Of a stretch of DNA of 64,000 bases, positions 52,570 to 61,009 are shown one piece after another. A program made the position numbers and the translations under genes. Source of the stretch: Streptomyces sp. NBC_00287. Lineage in GTDB: Bacteria > Actinomycetota > Actinomycetes > Streptomycetales > Streptomycetaceae. Below the pieces are notes generated by a model. That model made no database searches. It worked only from the letters and a program-made list of their open reading frames with translations, and was not told the DNA's origin. The stretch covers positions 9,578,854-9,642,853 of the forward strand of contig NZ_CP108053.1 of assembly GCF_036173105.1 (NCBI RefSeq), written 5' to 3'. Positions within the stretch are counted from its first letter, which is position 1; every line of letters begins with the position of its first letter.

Positions 52570-53177
52570 CCGCACCGCAGCGCGATGACCATGGCCGCAG
52601 TGGTCCCAAGCGCAGTGAATTCCACGGTCCGGCTGCCGTGCAGGACGGGAACCATAGCGTCCAGAACAACCACTTCCACGCTCCAAGCAAGCGCACCGTG
52701 GCCTTCCCGTGGGGTGCTGTTGTCACGTCGGTGAAGCATGGGCTCGTCACTCTGATCGTGGTGGGACTCCTCGGCGGCGGAGCGTGGTGGACCTACGACC
52801 ACGTCCAGAAAAGGAACCAGAAGACCAACGCGAAACATGCAGGCTGCGACCAAGCACTGCACGCCTTCTATCAAGGCGGAACTCCCGTATCACTTCTGCT
52901 CCCCAATGACGTGTCGGTAACGAGGTACGTCGAACAACTGGAGAAGGCGGCTCGGACCGTGGGCGATCCCGAGATTGCCAGGTCGATTCGATACACGATC
53001 CAGGATGTTGAGGCGGCTCAGCGGGCCTATGACCGAGGCGATGAGGACGCCCTGTCAGATGCACAACGGAAAGCACACAGGGACCGGGAGGAGTGGTGGT
53101 CTCCTTGCTGGGATGTCGCAGGATGGGGATCTGTCCGCAACCTGGCACCCGTCCATGGCGGGGCGGTCAACGAATGA
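52566..53177 (+). CDS. Single-span membrane protein with N-terminal FHG...NHF motif
   Basis: 203 residues. ATG 52566 overlaps the upstream stop. The N-terminus has SEFHGPAAVQDGNHSVQNNH, then one membrane helix (HGLVTLIVVGLLGGGAWWTY near residues 58-77) and a polar, mostly helical C-terminal domain (YVEQLEKAARTVGDPEIARS, IRYTIQDVEAAQRAYDRGDE). Family not recognised. Likely works with the upstream protein at the membrane. Confidence 0.65.
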   Translation: MTAPQRDDHGRSGPKRSEFHGPAAVQDGNHSVQNNHFHAPSKRTVAFPWGAVVTSVKHGLVTLIVVGLLGGGAWWTYDHVQKRNQKTNAKHAGCDQALHAFYQGGTPVSLLLPNDVSVTRYVEQLEKAARTVGDPEIARSIRYTIQDVEAAQRAYDRGDEDALSDAQRKAHRDREEWWSPCWDVAGWGSVRNLAPVHGGAVNE

Positions 53178-53256
53178 CCGTAGGTGCTCCCATGCGATGC
53201 CGGCGAGCACGATCGCCGGAGAGCATTTCGTCCTGGCGCAGGCTCCCGGCATATCC

Positions 53257-53556
53257 CTACCGGCGCTGGGTTGCGGCGGGACCGGTCTGGGCGGCGTCGA
53301 GCCTCGCGGCCGGGCGCGTTGGCGGCGGTCGGGCTGGAGGTCGGGTTGCGTGCTGCGGCTTCGGTGGCCGCAGGGGTGTCCTGCTGAGTGCGTATCCGTG
53401 GAGCTGGTCCACGGCTTGGTGGCTTCCTTTGTGTTCGGCGGCGGTGTACCGGCCGGGCCGATGCGGCTGGGGGTGGCGTCGGGGCATGAGGGAACTCCGT
53501 CTGCGCAAGGGGGCGGGAGGCTGCGGCGGCCCGGCGTGCGCAGGAGGGGCGGTCAC
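53257..53556 (-). CDS. Doubtful small proline/arginine-rich ORF
   Basis: A GTG at 53556 overlaps the stop of the upstream minus gene (GTGA), which argues for coupling, but the 99-residue sequence is low-complexity (PPAHAGPPQPPAPLRRR) and could be a GC-bias artefact. No motif. Confidence 0.25.
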   Translation of the reverse strand: MTAPPAHAGPPQPPAPLRRRSSLMPRRHPQPHRPGRYTAAEHKGSHQAVDQLHGYALSRTPLRPPKPQHATRPPARPPPTRPAARLDAAQTGPAATQRR

Positions 53557-53816
53557 CTGGGGGACAGCGGCGTGTAGGAGGAGAAGGTGTAGTGGCCGAG
53601 GTCTCGCAGCATGCCGGCGGTCTCGTCCACGGCTGCGGGGCTGTCGTCGGTCTGGCGGGTGTATGCCTCGATCTCGCAGTTCCAGGTGAACCCCTGGGCG
53701 GCAAGGGATTCTTCGGTTGCGGGTGTGCGGTCCAGGGAGGACTCAGGGGCGGCCACGAGTCCGTGAGCGGGGTCGGGTACGACGAGGAACACCGGGCCTC
53801 TTTCAGCGTGGGCCAC
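53553..53816 (-). CDS. Hypothetical protein, 87 residues (part B of a split pair)
   Basis: GTG 53816 gives VAHAERGPVFLVVPDPAHGL, then VAAPESSLDRTPATEESLAA and FTWNCEIEAYTRQTDDSPAA, ending MLRDLGHYTFSSYTPL. Coding quality is good but no family recognised. The C-terminal segment is paralogous to the C-terminal half of the single gene at 57877-58251. Confidence 0.55.
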   Translation of the reverse strand: MAHAERGPVFLVVPDPAHGLVAAPESSLDRTPATEESLAAQGFTWNCEIEAYTRQTDDSPAAVDETAGMLRDLGHYTFSSYTPLSPR

Positions 53817-53854
53817 CCCGGCCGGGGTGGCCCACGGCCAGGGCTGACGGGCGG

Positions 53855-54199
53855 TCAGCGGGTGATGGTGACGGTGCAGTCGGCCTCCAGGACAGCCAGG
53901 GCGGCGCGGATGGCCGCGCGGGTCTGCGGGCTCGGCACCGAGCAGGGGAAGTCCAGGGTGCGCACGGCGTCGTCCAGGTCGTCGTCGGGCATCGGCAGCA
54001 CGTGCCCGCTGCGGTAGAGGGCGACGGCGGTCGCGGTGGCCACGCGGCTGCGGTTGTAGGCGGTGGCTTCCCCGGCGGTGGCGTCGGTGCCGAGCGCTTC
54101 GCGTGCGGTGGGCGGCAGCGCTGCGATTCCGGCGGTGAGGCGACGGGAGGGGATGCGCAGAGGTGCCGGTCGTAGCGCGCGGCGCAGCGTTCGAAACAT
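53855..54199 (-). CDS. Hypothetical protein, 114 residues (part A of a split pair)
   Basis: ATG 54199 follows CAGGAG. It reads MFRTLRRALRPAPLRIPSRR, LTAGIAALPPTAREALGTDA, then AYNRSRVATATAVALYRSGH and DDAVRTLDFPCSVPSPQTRA. The N-terminus is paralogous to that of the gene at 57877-58251. The conserved promoter-like element lies about 85 bp upstream (54284-54327). Function unknown. Confidence 0.6.
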   Translation of the reverse strand: MFRTLRRALRPAPLRIPSRRLTAGIAALPPTAREALGTDATAGEATAYNRSRVATATAVALYRSGHVLPMPDDDLDDAVRTLDFPCSVPSPQTRAAIRAALAVLEADCTVTITR

Positions 54200-54283
54200 G
54201 GCAACTCCTGGGACTGGAAGGGGGAGAGGGGCCCTCACCTGGTGAGCGGGGTGGGGAGGTGGCGATCCCTCGGCCCACTTCTG

Positions 54284-54327
54284 ATAATAGTGTGTTATGT
54301 GATGGCGTGAACCCGCCCGTGACCTGC
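54284..54327 (-). promoter_or_regulatory. Conserved promoter-like element, copy A
   Basis: On the minus strand GGTTCACG is followed 16 bp later by TATTAT, with ACACACTATTAT at the core. It closely matches copies at 55591, 62255 and 63301. Located upstream of the gene starting at 54199. Confidence 0.6.
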
Positions 54328-54387
54328 TGGTTTACGGCCATTGGCGTTCGTGACGGCGGGGCGCCGGGACGGTGTGCCGGGGGCCTT

Positions 54388-55356
54388 TCAGTGCTGGTGG
54401 CCCGTCGTTGTGCCGTCCGGTCCGAGGTCCGGCGGTACGCAGTAGTCGACGTCCGGTTCCGGGGAGATGAGGCCGCCGGACTCGATGTCGGTGCAGTAGG
54501 CGTCGAATACCTCGCCTGCGGTGAGGGGTTCGACGCCGCCGTTGTGCAGTCGCCAGCCGTAGATCTGGTCCGTGGCGCCCGGGGCGGTGGTCCTCATGAC
54601 GAGTCCGCCGGGGCTCTGGGTCGCCAGACCGAGGGCCAGGACCGTGGTGAATTCGAGGGCCTCGGTCTCGTCGAGGTGTGTGGCGCCGTCGGCGTCCGTG
54701 TCCGCGTGGAGGACGGAGGTCAGGGTTTCGGGTGTCGCCGAGACGCTGCAGACGAGGTGTCGGCGGCCCGGCCGGGCGGTGTCGAGGATGCGGACGAGCA
54801 GTAACGAGGCCTGGGCGAAGGCGGCGCGCCCTACGTCCTCGCCGCAGGAAGTGCAGGCGCCGAGGCGGGCAAGGAGTGTGGAGGCATACTCCCAGGCGGC
54901 CTGGCGGGCGGCCTCGTCGATGAGGTCCGGGACGAGGTCGTCCAGGGGCTGGCCGTCGTACGGGAGGGTGGGGCCTGTCGTGGCGAGTTCGGCGGTGAAG
55001 CGGGTGCGGCTGGACGGGAGGTCGGGGTCGAGGCCGGTGTCGGTGCAGTAGTCGGCGTACTCCTGAGGGTCGAAGAGGGCGACCGTGGTGTGGGTGCCTT
55101 GAGCGGCGCGGCTCGTGAGGAAGTCTTCGACGGCCTTCAGGTAGGTCGCGTAGTTGTCGAAGGCGAAGCTGCGGTAGCGCCGCATGGCGCGGAAGTCGTG
55201 CTCGTCGGTGAGCAGGCCGATGGTGCCGGCGATTTCGCGGCCGAGGGCGCAGCGCATGGTCTGGCGCTTGGTGCCCGCCGTGTGTCCTCCCACGCGCGAT
55301 CGATCAGTGTGGGGCTCGCCCTGGTGGCGCTCGGGGGGCTGGGGTGTCTGGGTCAC
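54388..55356 (-). CDS. Hypothetical protein, 322 residues
   Basis: GTG 55356 lies behind GAGAAAGG. A largely helical, acidic protein with RRYRSFAFDNYATYLKAVED near residue 59, VALFDPQEYADYCTDTGLDP, a CTSCGEDVGRAAFAQASLLL segment (C-x-x-C) near 180, then TALE-like hydrophobic strands and PDVDYCVPPDLGPDGT at the end. No family recognised. The promoter-like element copy B lies about 235 bp upstream. Confidence 0.6.
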   Translation of the reverse strand: MTQTPQPPERHQGEPHTDRSRVGGHTAGTKRQTMRCALGREIAGTIGLLTDEHDFRAMRRYRSFAFDNYATYLKAVEDFLTSRAAQGTHTTVALFDPQEYADYCTDTGLDPDLPSSRTRFTAELATTGPTLPYDGQPLDDLVPDLIDEAARQAAWEYASTLLARLGACTSCGEDVGRAAFAQASLLLVRILDTARPGRRHLVCSVSATPETLTSVLHADTDADGATHLDETEALEFTTVLALGLATQSPGGLVMRTTAPGATDQIYGWRLHNGGVEPLTAGEVFDAYCTDIESGGLISPEPDVDYCVPPDLGPDGTTTGHQH

Positions 55357-55587
55357 GTGCGCGCCTTTCTCGTGGGGGAGTCAGGGGGAAACCGGTCGTG
55401 CCCGGTCGAGCGGCGGGAGTGGTCGGCTCGTCCTGGCCGGTCAGCGGGGAACGTCATGAGGCCGGTGGTCCACAGCCGATAGCCGGACCGGATCTCGACC
55501 GTCCAGCCACGCCCCCTGGGGCGCAGGGGTGGTCGGGCGGAGGGGCCGCCGCCTGCGGGGCCGAGATGGGCCCTCCGCCTCACAGAT

Positions 55588-55635
55588 TCAATAATAGTGT
55601 CTCTTCTGTGGGTGGGAACCCATCTCTGAACTGCG
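55588..55635 (-). promoter_or_regulatory. Conserved promoter-like element, copy B
   Basis: On the minus strand GGGTTCCCA, a 16-bp gap, then TATTAT within GAGACACTATTATTGAATC. Same layout as copies A, C and D. The region 55357-55896 holds no other supported gene. Confidence 0.65.
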
Positions 55636-55896
55636 CAGACACTATGGCGTGCTTCCTTCGCTCCCGCCGGGCCTGGGCGGACGCGGCCAGCATGGAGATC
55701 ACGCACCCAGATCGGCCGGACGCTTCGACCGGGACCTCATCCTCGGAGGCGCCGACGACCGTACACACGGTGTCGGCCTGGACGGGTCCTTGCTGCCCAG
55801 GCGGGCGGGGCACCTTTGATCTTTGCCGGCCGAAGTGAGGCCGTTGGGTTTCTACTTCCACCCGTCCAGCGACACCTGAGGGCGGTCTCCCCGGCC

Positions 55897-57801
55897 CTAT
55901 GTCCGGCGCAGAATCCTGCTCGCTCCTGCCGCGACCGTCGTGGCCAGAAGCCAGCCCGTGCCGATCAGCGCAACTGCGGCCCACTGCGCGAGGCCGGTCG
56001 GAGCGTAAGAGCGTTCCTGGCCCAGATCCACGAGGGGCAACAGCAGGTCGAGCGTGTAGATCGCGGGCTGAAAGGGTGGTGCTTTGCCGTCCCCCACGGC
56101 CGTGGGCGGCCAGGCGGTGAAGAGAGCCGCTCCGGTACTCAGGAGACACAGCAGCAGCCACACGGCACGCAGAGGGCGGTAACCGTAGCCCACCGTCGCG
56201 TCCTGGAGCAGGCTCCACAACCTGGCCGGGGGCGGCAACATACGCCGCATGCTGCGATGCTTGGCAACCAGGACGGTGCGGGCATCGGCGTCGTGGCCTT
56301 GGCGCTGGTAGGTAGCGGCGAGCTGCTCGTACGGCTGGGGCACGAACCCGGCAGGGTCACGGCCCAGCCAGGGCAGGCGCGCCGGAGCCGGGAGCGCCGG
56401 GTGCAGGCTGTCGTAGACGGCGCCGTCGAGGCCCAGTCCAGTAGGCCAGGAGGCAGGGGTATCCCGCAGCAACCCGACTTTGCTGTGGTGGAGAGCGATC
56501 ACGCCCGCCGGTGCCTCGCGCAGGCGAAGCGAGAGGATGGTTGCGGACGATCCGATAAAGCTCACGGCCCAGGCGTCGGCGGGTGTGTCGAGGGCGGCGC
56601 CATCAAAACAGAGACGGCTCCGGACCGTGACGCTGAAGAGGGAGATCCTGCCGTGCGCGGTAAAGCCGTCACACAGGTTGAACACACCGCCTGTCTCGAC
56701 TCCGTTGCCGCGCAGGGCGGGGTGTCGATCGTCGAGGGCGGTCAGTTCGGCGCCTTCGAAGTGGATGGAGCCGCCGATCCGGCAGTCACGCAGGTCGATC
56801 ATGCCGTGTGCGACGAATCCGTCCCGGCAGTCGATGTCGCCGCCGACGCGCAGTCGTGAAGCGTCGAGAGCGGCATCCGCGGTCGGCACGCTGGAGGAGA
56901 TGTCGAAGCGGGCCCCTTTGAGGACCACGCTGCCGCGCACCGAGGTGTCCCGGACAATGGCGGGGCCCTGCACGACCAGACCGCGCCCCGCCCAGATGTC
57001 ACCGCCTATCTCCGCACAGGACAGGTTCAAGGCGTACGCACCTCGACCTGCGCCGGGGCCCTCCAACCGGCAGTCGTTCATCCTGACGGATCCGCCGATA
57101 GAGGCCCCGTAGAGGTTGACCTGCCCAGTGCCCGAGAAGCCGGAGTCGAGGAACAGACCGCCGCCCACAGTCAGCTCGGGCGCCTGCAGGCCCGAGTCGC
57201 CCCGAATGCGGGCACCTCGCAAAGCCAGGACGTCTTGTATCCGCGCGCTGTTCAGGAAGACCGTGCCCGCGCAGTCCAGGCCTGATGCCCAGAAGTCCTC
57301 ACCCACCTCGATGGACTGTGCGTCAAGCGCGGCCTCGCCAGGGGCGGGGTGTATGACGGTGTCGTTCAAGGACAGCCGGTTTCCGACAGCGAGGGAGCGC
57401 AGGTCCACCGTGCCCGTGACCGTACAGGCGACGATCTCGCACTCCAGGGTGATGTGCGCGCCGGCCAGGATCAGCCCCGGCATTGTGCAGGCGTTGAGTT
57501 CGAAGGCGGCGCCAAGGTGCGCGTTGTCGAGGCGGATAGCGTCATCGAAGCGGCACCGGGCCAGGCGGATCGAGCCGGTGACCGTGATCTCGGCGAGGTT
57601 CAACTCGCCGGTGACGCGTGCGCCACGCAAATGCAGGCGGGTCTGACAACCGGGGTGGGGCGGCGGTGCGGCGATCAGAAGGTAGCGGAGCGCACTGCCG
57701 CGTACCTCGGCCACGCCGTCGCACCATTCGCCACCCCGGTACGCCTCCCACATCTGCCGCTCCTGCGGGCTCCATCCATGCGGCGGGTCGTCCTGCGTCA
57801 C
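55897..57801 (-). CDS. Membrane protein with pentapeptide-like beta-helix domain
   Basis: 634 residues. The first about 480 residues form repeated beta-helical rungs (LHLRGARVTGELNLAEITVT, GSIRLARCRFDDAIRLDNAH, DASRLRVGGDIDCRDGFVAH). The C-terminal 130 residues contain about three membrane helices: LRAVWLLLCLLSTGAALFTA near 530, a short one near LDLLLPLVDL, and WAAVALIGTGWLLATTVAAG near 605. Proteins of this layout are annotated as membrane-associated oxidoreductases in Streptomyces, without evidence of a redox site here. The cytosolic solenoid may scaffold something at the membrane. Confidence 0.75.
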   Translation of the reverse strand: MTQDDPPHGWSPQERQMWEAYRGGEWCDGVAEVRGSALRYLLIAAPPPHPGCQTRLHLRGARVTGELNLAEITVTGSIRLARCRFDDAIRLDNAHLGAAFELNACTMPGLILAGAHITLECEIVACTVTGTVDLRSLAVGNRLSLNDTVIHPAPGEAALDAQSIEVGEDFWASGLDCAGTVFLNSARIQDVLALRGARIRGDSGLQAPELTVGGGLFLDSGFSGTGQVNLYGASIGGSVRMNDCRLEGPGAGRGAYALNLSCAEIGGDIWAGRGLVVQGPAIVRDTSVRGSVVLKGARFDISSSVPTADAALDASRLRVGGDIDCRDGFVAHGMIDLRDCRIGGSIHFEGAELTALDDRHPALRGNGVETGGVFNLCDGFTAHGRISLFSVTVRSRLCFDGAALDTPADAWAVSFIGSSATILSLRLREAPAGVIALHHSKVGLLRDTPASWPTGLGLDGAVYDSLHPALPAPARLPWLGRDPAGFVPQPYEQLAATYQRQGHDADARTVLVAKHRSMRRMLPPPARLWSLLQDATVGYGYRPLRAVWLLLCLLSTGAALFTAWPPTAVGDGKAPPFQPAIYTLDLLLPLVDLGQERSYAPTGLAQWAAVALIGTGWLLATTVAAGASRILRRT

Positions 57802-57876
57802 GACGGCACCTCCCCCTGCCCCGACCTCAGCGGTCCGAGCAGCTCTTCGCTACCCGACAGCCGTGACTGCCATTCC

Positions 57877-58251
57877 TTATGACGAGAGGACGGGGCTGCT
57901 CAAAGGGCGGGCAATGAGACGGGTAACTGCCGGGCTGGGCGGGGGTGGTGGTCTGCCAGCGGGCGGCGGCGAAACGGAGGCGAGGGCGTAGTGGCCAAGT
58001 TCGCGCAGTGCACGGGCGGTGCGTTCCGCGGCCGCGTGGCTGCCGTTGGTCCGGTTGCAGGCGATGGGTTTCGCGGCGCTGGCCTCGGTGCCGAGCGCTG
58101 TTGTGGCGGTGGGTGGCAGTGCCGCGATTCCGGTGGTGAAGGGGCGCGCGGACATGCGCAGGCGGGTTGGTCGCAGGGTGCGGCGCAGCGTTTGCAGCCT
58201 GGCAACTCCTGGATACGGAAGCGGGGTGCAGGAGGCAAAGGGGGCCGTCAC
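57877..58251 (-). CDS. Hypothetical protein, fused paralogue of the 53.5-54.2 kb pair
   Basis: 124 residues. The N-terminal half (VARLQTLRRTLRPTRLRMSA, FTTGIAALPPTATTALGTEA) matches part A at 53855-54199. The C-terminal half (RTNGSHAAAERTARALRELG, HYALAS) matches part B at 53553-53816. It therefore looks like a deletion fusion of an A+B pair. A weaker promoter-like box (CATTAT on the minus strand at 58294-58299) precedes it. A recent IS5 copy sits 90 bp upstream. Confidence 0.5.
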   Translation of the reverse strand: MTAPFASCTPLPYPGVARLQTLRRTLRPTRLRMSARPFTTGIAALPPTATTALGTEASAAKPIACNRTNGSHAAAERTARALRELGHYALASVSPPPAGRPPPPPSPAVTRLIARPLSSPVLSS

Positions 58252-58342
58252 CCGGCGGTCTGTCGGTGGGCGACGGCCCGTAAGCGACTGCTCATAATGG
58301 TGGAGTATGAGGGGGTGGCCTCGCCCGCAGCCTGCGTACTTA

Positions 58343-59226
58343 GAGGTCCTAACAGAAGCTGTTGATCATGTGACCTTCGGCTTGGATGGTCGTTGGTCTG
58401 GTCGTGGGAAAGCGACAGTCGCGGCCTTGGATCGTGTCGGATGAACTGTGGTCGCTCATCGAGCCGTTGCTGCCCGAGCCGGGGCCGAAGCTGGTGGAGG
58501 GCCGGCCGCGGGTACCGGACCGGCAGGCCTTGTGCGGGATCCTGTTCGTGCTGCACACCGGCATCCAATGGGAGTACCTCCCACAGGAGTTGGGCTTCGG
58601 CTCGGGCATGACGTGCTGGCGGCGGCTGGCCGCCTGGAACGAGGCCGGCGTGTGGGACGAACTGCACCTGATACTGCTGAAGAAGCTGCGGGTAGCGAAG
58701 AAGCTGGACTGGTCGCGGGCGGTGATCGACTCCTCCCACGTGCGGGCCGCTCGGCGCGGCCCAAAGCGGCCCCAGCCCGGTCGACCGCGCACGGCCGGGC
58801 AGCAAGCACCACGTCCTCACCGACGCCCAGGGCATCCCGCTCGCGGTGTCCCTGACCGGCGGAAACCGCAACGACGTCACGCAGTTGCTGCCCCTGCTGG
58901 ACAAGGTCCCGGCCGTGGCCGGCGTCGTCGGCCGGCCCCGACGCAGACCCGATGCGCTCCTCGCCGACCGCGGCTACGACCACGACAAGTACCGCCGATT
59001 GCTCTGGGCCCGCGGCATCCGTCCGGTCATCGCCGAACGAGGACAGGAACACGGCAGCGGCCTGGGCATGTTCCGCTATGTGGTCGAGCGCACGATCGCC
59101 TGGCTGCACGGTTTCCGCCGCCTGCGGATCCGCTGGGAACGACGCGACGACATCCACGAAGCCTTCCTCGGCCTCGCCACCTGCCTCATCACCCACCGCC
59201 ACGTCCAACGCCTTTGTTAGGACCTC
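58343..59226 (+). mobile_element. Complete IS5-family (IS427-like) element with TTA duplication
   Basis: Inverted ends GAGGTCCTAACA and complement; 884 bp; flanked by TTA at 58340-58342 and 59227-59229. It is complete and inserted 91 bp upstream of the gene at 57877-58251. Confidence 0.9.
58386..59220 (+). CDS. IS5-family transposase encoded in two frames
   Basis: Frame 1 (ATG 58386) reads SDELWSLIEPLLPEPGPKLV, GILFVLHTGIQWEYLPQELG, and the first D in AVIDSSHVRAARRGPK. Near 58765-58800 the coding switches to the frame reading SPVDRARPGSKHHVLTDAQG, TGGNRNDVTQLLPLLDKVPA, the D in LLADRGYDHDKYRRL and the E-box FRYVVERTIAWLHGFRRLRI. IS427-type elements use programmed frameshifting to fuse these ORFs. 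The complete copy and intact ends suggest an active element, not a decayed one. Confidence 0.85.
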
Positions 59227-59229
59227 TTA

Positions 59230-59932
59230 CTCCTGCGGTGTCTGGGGGAGTGCGGCTGGCATGAGGATTACAGGGGCGGGCGGTTGGGGGCGGTCGGCGG
59301 GTCGTGTTCAGGGGGCAGGTTGCCTCGGTAGCCGGTGCGGCTGTGGACGGGCCGCGGCAGGGTGTCGTCGGGGTGGTGGCCTGACAGGCAGTGACGGGGC
59401 CGAGACTGGCGCGTACGGCGGTGAACTGGTCCCCTGGGTGGGGGCGGTGGGGGCCGGTGATGTGCACTGTGCCGCGCATTGCCCTGCCCAGCTCGAACGC
59501 GACGGCGGCGGCCTTGCGAGGGCGGGCCGGCGGGCATGTCGATGGTCAGGCTCGGGATGGTCATGGGGCTGGTGCGCCCTTGGGGCGGCGCGGTGAACGG
59601 GGCCTATCGCCCCGCGCTCGCCGAAGGGGAGGGGCGCGGCGCCGGGGCGGCAGGCATTCGGCCAGTGCCGCTCTGGCCGGTGGGCCGTCCGTCCTTGCCG
59701 GGGCGGGGTGGGGGAGGGCCGGACGGCGTCTATGGGCTACTGCTGCGGCGGCTTGTGGCGGCGGAGTTGCCACGGTCGGTCACAGAGACTCCCCGCCGGC
59801 CCGGGCCGTGGCGTAGTAGCGGCCCTGCAGGGGGGAGATCGTGGGCCCGGTGTTCGTGGCGTTGATGGTGTGGAGGGTGGCGGGCCCGGCGTGGTGTGGG
59901 TGTAGCAGCCGTCCGGGGTGGCAGCGGGCCTG
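59230..59932. other. 700-bp stretch with no firmly supported gene
   Basis: GC-biased open frames occur on both strands but lack ribosome sites. The minus strand at 59793-59930 has one coding-like frame (ATLHTINATNTGPTISPLQG, RYYATARAGGESL-stop) directly continuing the frame of the 59933-60418 gene beyond its stop. Confidence 0.4.
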
Positions 59933-60418
59933 TCACCCTTGGGCGTTCTCCTCGGCGGGCTCGTCGGGGTTGAGGGAGGGCGCGGGGTAGACCAGGCGCA
60001 GCGGCGCGGTGACGCCGGGGCAGGGGACGAGGGCGTCCTGGAGTTCGTGTGTGTCCATGGGGTGCAGCCATCCGGCCCGTATGTCCCAGCCGCACGCGCG
60101 CGCAATGGGTGCTTCGGCGGTGGTGGCGACCAGCACCGCTTGACGTATGGTGCTGCCTTCCAGGGCGAAGGTCAGCAGCGCGAAGAACCGCAGATACTCG
60201 TCGCGTTCGGTGTACCTCCCGCGCAGGGGAGACGCTCCGACGGACACAGGCAAGTCGGCGGCGACGATCGTGTCGTTGGTGCGTTCGACGACGATGTTGA
60301 GTTCGTGGCTGCCCTCGCCGAGTTCCAGGAGAAGGGCGATGAACGCGTTCATGGCGCGGCCCCGGGCGGCCTCGATGGCGGTGTCATCGGGGCGCTTGAG
60401 CTTCGGGCGTTCGGGCAT
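59933..60418 (-). CDS. Hypothetical protein, 161 residues
   Basis: ATG 60418 behind AAGGAG. It reads MPERPKLKRPDDTAIEAARG, AMNAFIALLLELGEGSHELN near residue 22, then YTERDEYLRFFALLTFALEG and RQAVLVATTAEAPIARACGW. It is a soluble alpha/beta protein of no recognised family. The same frame stays open and coding-like after the TGA at 59933, so the natural protein may have been longer. Confidence 0.6.
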   Translation of the reverse strand: MPERPKLKRPDDTAIEAARGRAMNAFIALLLELGEGSHELNIVVERTNDTIVAADLPVSVGASPLRGRYTERDEYLRFFALLTFALEGSTIRQAVLVATTAEAPIARACGWDIRAGWLHPMDTHELQDALVPCPGVTAPLRLVYPAPSLNPDEPAEENAQG

Positions 60419-60476
60419 GGCGCATGACTCCTTCGGAGTGCTCCGGCGGTGGTGATGCCGCCGGGCGGACAGAGGG

Positions 60477-60659
60477 TCAGTACAGATCGCCGATGACATC
60501 CGCGATGGCCTGGCCGAGGGTGACGAGGTCCGCATCCGGTTCGGTGTCCAGCAGATGGGTGCTGTCGCCCCGGGAGTCGTTGCGTACGTAGAGGTGGCCT
60601 GCCTCGCACACTCCCACGGTGAACCGGATTCGATCGGCGTCCCAGATGTGTCCGGTCAC
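60477..60659 (-). CDS. Small hypothetical protein, 60 residues
   Basis: GTG 60659 overlaps the stop of the upstream small gene (GTGA). It reads VTGHIWDADRIRFTVGVCEA, GHLYVRNDSRGDSTHLLDTE, ending LGQAIADVIGDLY: strand-rich with a C-terminal helix. No family recognised. Confidence 0.5.
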   Translation of the reverse strand: MTGHIWDADRIRFTVGVCEAGHLYVRNDSRGDSTHLLDTEPDADLVTLGQAIADVIGDLY

Positions 60660-60775
60660 CCCCAGTGGCCGGGATAACAGCCCCACTGATCTCCCAGGGC
60701 CTCGACGGCGGCTTCGGTGATCTCAAAGACGTGGTGGGGGAACTGCTCGGACAGGTCGTAGAACGGCTGAGCCAT
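60656..60775 (-). CDS. Very small hypothetical protein, 39 residues
   Basis: ATG 60775, with GAGAGGAA about 14 bp upstream. It reads MAQPFYDLSEQFPHHVFEIT, EAAVEALGDQWGCYPGHWG, overlapping the next gene by GTGA. The amphipathic helix and translational coupling argue that it is real. Confidence 0.45.
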   Translation of the reverse strand: MAQPFYDLSEQFPHHVFEITEAAVEALGDQWGCYPGHWG

Positions 60776-60879
60776 GGGGCGGTGGGTTCCTCTCTGGCTG
60801 CTGGCCCGCACCAGATTGCGCGCGGGGCTGGACGTCTTCTCGGCGCGCGCGGTCTGCTCCGCAGACACGAGGCGCCGCC

Positions 60880-60960
60880 GCTACGCGGCAGGGCACAGGG
60901 CGGGCGCGCGCTCCGCGCTCCCTGAGAGACGGGGCGCGCTCCGCGCTCTGCGCCGGTCGG
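60880..60960. repeat. GCGCGCTCCGCGCTC direct and inverted motifs
   Basis: Two near-identical GGCGCGC(GC)TCCGCGCTC units lie about 30 bp apart in the gap after the DUF932 terminator. Each can fold into a small hairpin with a TCC loop, like the terminal palindromes at 63.9 kb. Confidence 0.4.
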
Positions 60961-60961
60961 G

Positions 60962-61003
60962 CCCGTGCGGGCCGGGCTCGGGGAAGTTCCCGGCCCGCAC
61001 GGG
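60962..61003 (-). terminator. Strong hairpin after the DUF932 gene
   Basis: Perfect 15-bp arms CCCGTGCGGGCCGGG at 60962-60976 and the complement at 60989-61003, with a 12-nt loop, 7 bp after the DUF932 stop codon at 61010. Confidence 0.8.
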
Positions 61004-61009
61004 GGTCTG

